In this document: positions 12,498 through 12,598 of the stretch, in pieces
How positions within the stretch are numbered: the stretch's first letter is position 1
Layout: each line of letters opens with the position of its first letter
Origin: a bacterium
Lineage (GTDB): Bacteria; Patescibacteriota; Microgenomatia; Woykebacterales; RBG-16-39-9b
Direction of reading: 5' to 3'
Assembly (NCBI GenBank): GCA_030690175.1
Contig: JAUYHE010000034.1
Coordinates: forward strand, 1 to 12,598
Length of the DNA: 12,598 nucleotides
Made by a program: the position numbers and the translations under genes
Notes under the pieces: model-generated
Told to the model about the DNA's origin: nothing
The model's input: only the letters and a program-made list of their open reading frames with translations
Databases searched by the model: none

Positions 12498-12598
12498 CTA
12501 TCTCATTTCCTGCAACTGCCTAGATATCTTTTGCAGGCCTTCTTCTACTTGAGGAAATACATCTTTTCGCTCGGAAAGACGTACTTCTTCTAAATAAC
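12498..12598 (-). CDS. 3' end of a minus-strand gene, function unknown
   Basis: Reading leftward from the window edge (first full codon 12596-12594), 32 codons are open to a TAG at 12500-12498. The encoded tail contains YLEEVRLSERKDVFPQVEE and ends ISRQLQEMR. It is charged, rich in Glu, Arg and Gln, and looks like a C-terminal amphipathic helix or coiled coil, which is protein-like composition. The start and most of the gene lie beyond the window. A competing plus-strand frame (12441-12593, TTG start) encodes an aromatic-rich peptide and looks like its shadow. No family can be named from 32 residues. Confidence 0.5.
   Translation of the reverse strand, partial: YLEEVRLSERKDVFPQVEEGLQKISRQLQEMR

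Noticed and set aside
12481..12509. TTGACA at 12481-12486 as a second promoter near the right end
   Set aside because: No -10-like hexamer is found 16-18 bases downstream (CATTTC at the 17-base position).
12441..12593. A 50-codon plus-strand frame with a TTG start
   Set aside because: The peptide is rich in Phe, Tyr and Leu in a way typical of the complement of a charged helix. The minus-strand reading looks more protein-like, and no start signal is seen. Not excluded outright.

Overview
The window looks like a chromosome segment of a small-genome bacterium of the Candidate Phyla Radiation (Patescibacteria), perhaps in the Microgenomates/Katanobacteria area. That placement is inferred from short, tightly packed and often overlapping genes, moderately AT-rich sequence, a short family A DNA polymerase without a 5' nuclease domain, and LemA/HtpX, CAP-domain and tiny membrane proteins next to housekeeping genes. 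TGA ends at least five genes here (polX, htpX, the HEPN-like gene, gatB and the small membrane protein), so the standard bacterial code applies and the TGA=Gly lineages (Absconditabacteria, Gracilibacteria) are unlikely.

Region 1 (1-8722), one dense plus-strand array: the 3' end of polX (repair polymerase with PHP domain), lemA, htpX (membrane protease), gatC-gatA, a small HEPN-like gene, gatB, polA, a membrane-anchored CAP/SCP-domain protein, and a three-helix membrane protein. Several junctions are ATGA or longer overlaps, which suggests translational coupling. GatCAB implies that Gln-tRNA and/or Asn-tRNA is made by transamidation.

Region 2 (8719-10225): a consensus promoter drives rplS-rnhB-yraN. 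A separate promoter then drives a tRNA-Lys(TTT) gene with encoded CCA.

Region 3 (10226-12598) looks accessory. A terminator follows the tRNA. After it come 67 bases of small palindromes and GNA-triloop hairpins, then a second exact 21-bp copy of the tRNA 3' end that sits in a 35-nt tRNA-like remnant. Beyond this lie a MazE/MazF-type toxin-antitoxin pair, an SDR oxidoreductase and a Nudix hydrolase. The last two share a 22-bp block, containing a -10-like box, directly before their start codons. The right end has a strong -10 box, an imperfect hairpin, and the probable 3' end of a minus-strand gene.

Two themes stand out. First, almost no gene has a recognisable Shine-Dalgarno site (lemA is the clear exception), and four predicted promoters put the transcription start at or within about 8 nt of the ATG, so leaderless or near-leaderless expression seems common. 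Second, the tRNA-Lys 3' end is duplicated downstream together with hairpin-forming DNA, which may mark an integration site or a tRNA-derived repeat.
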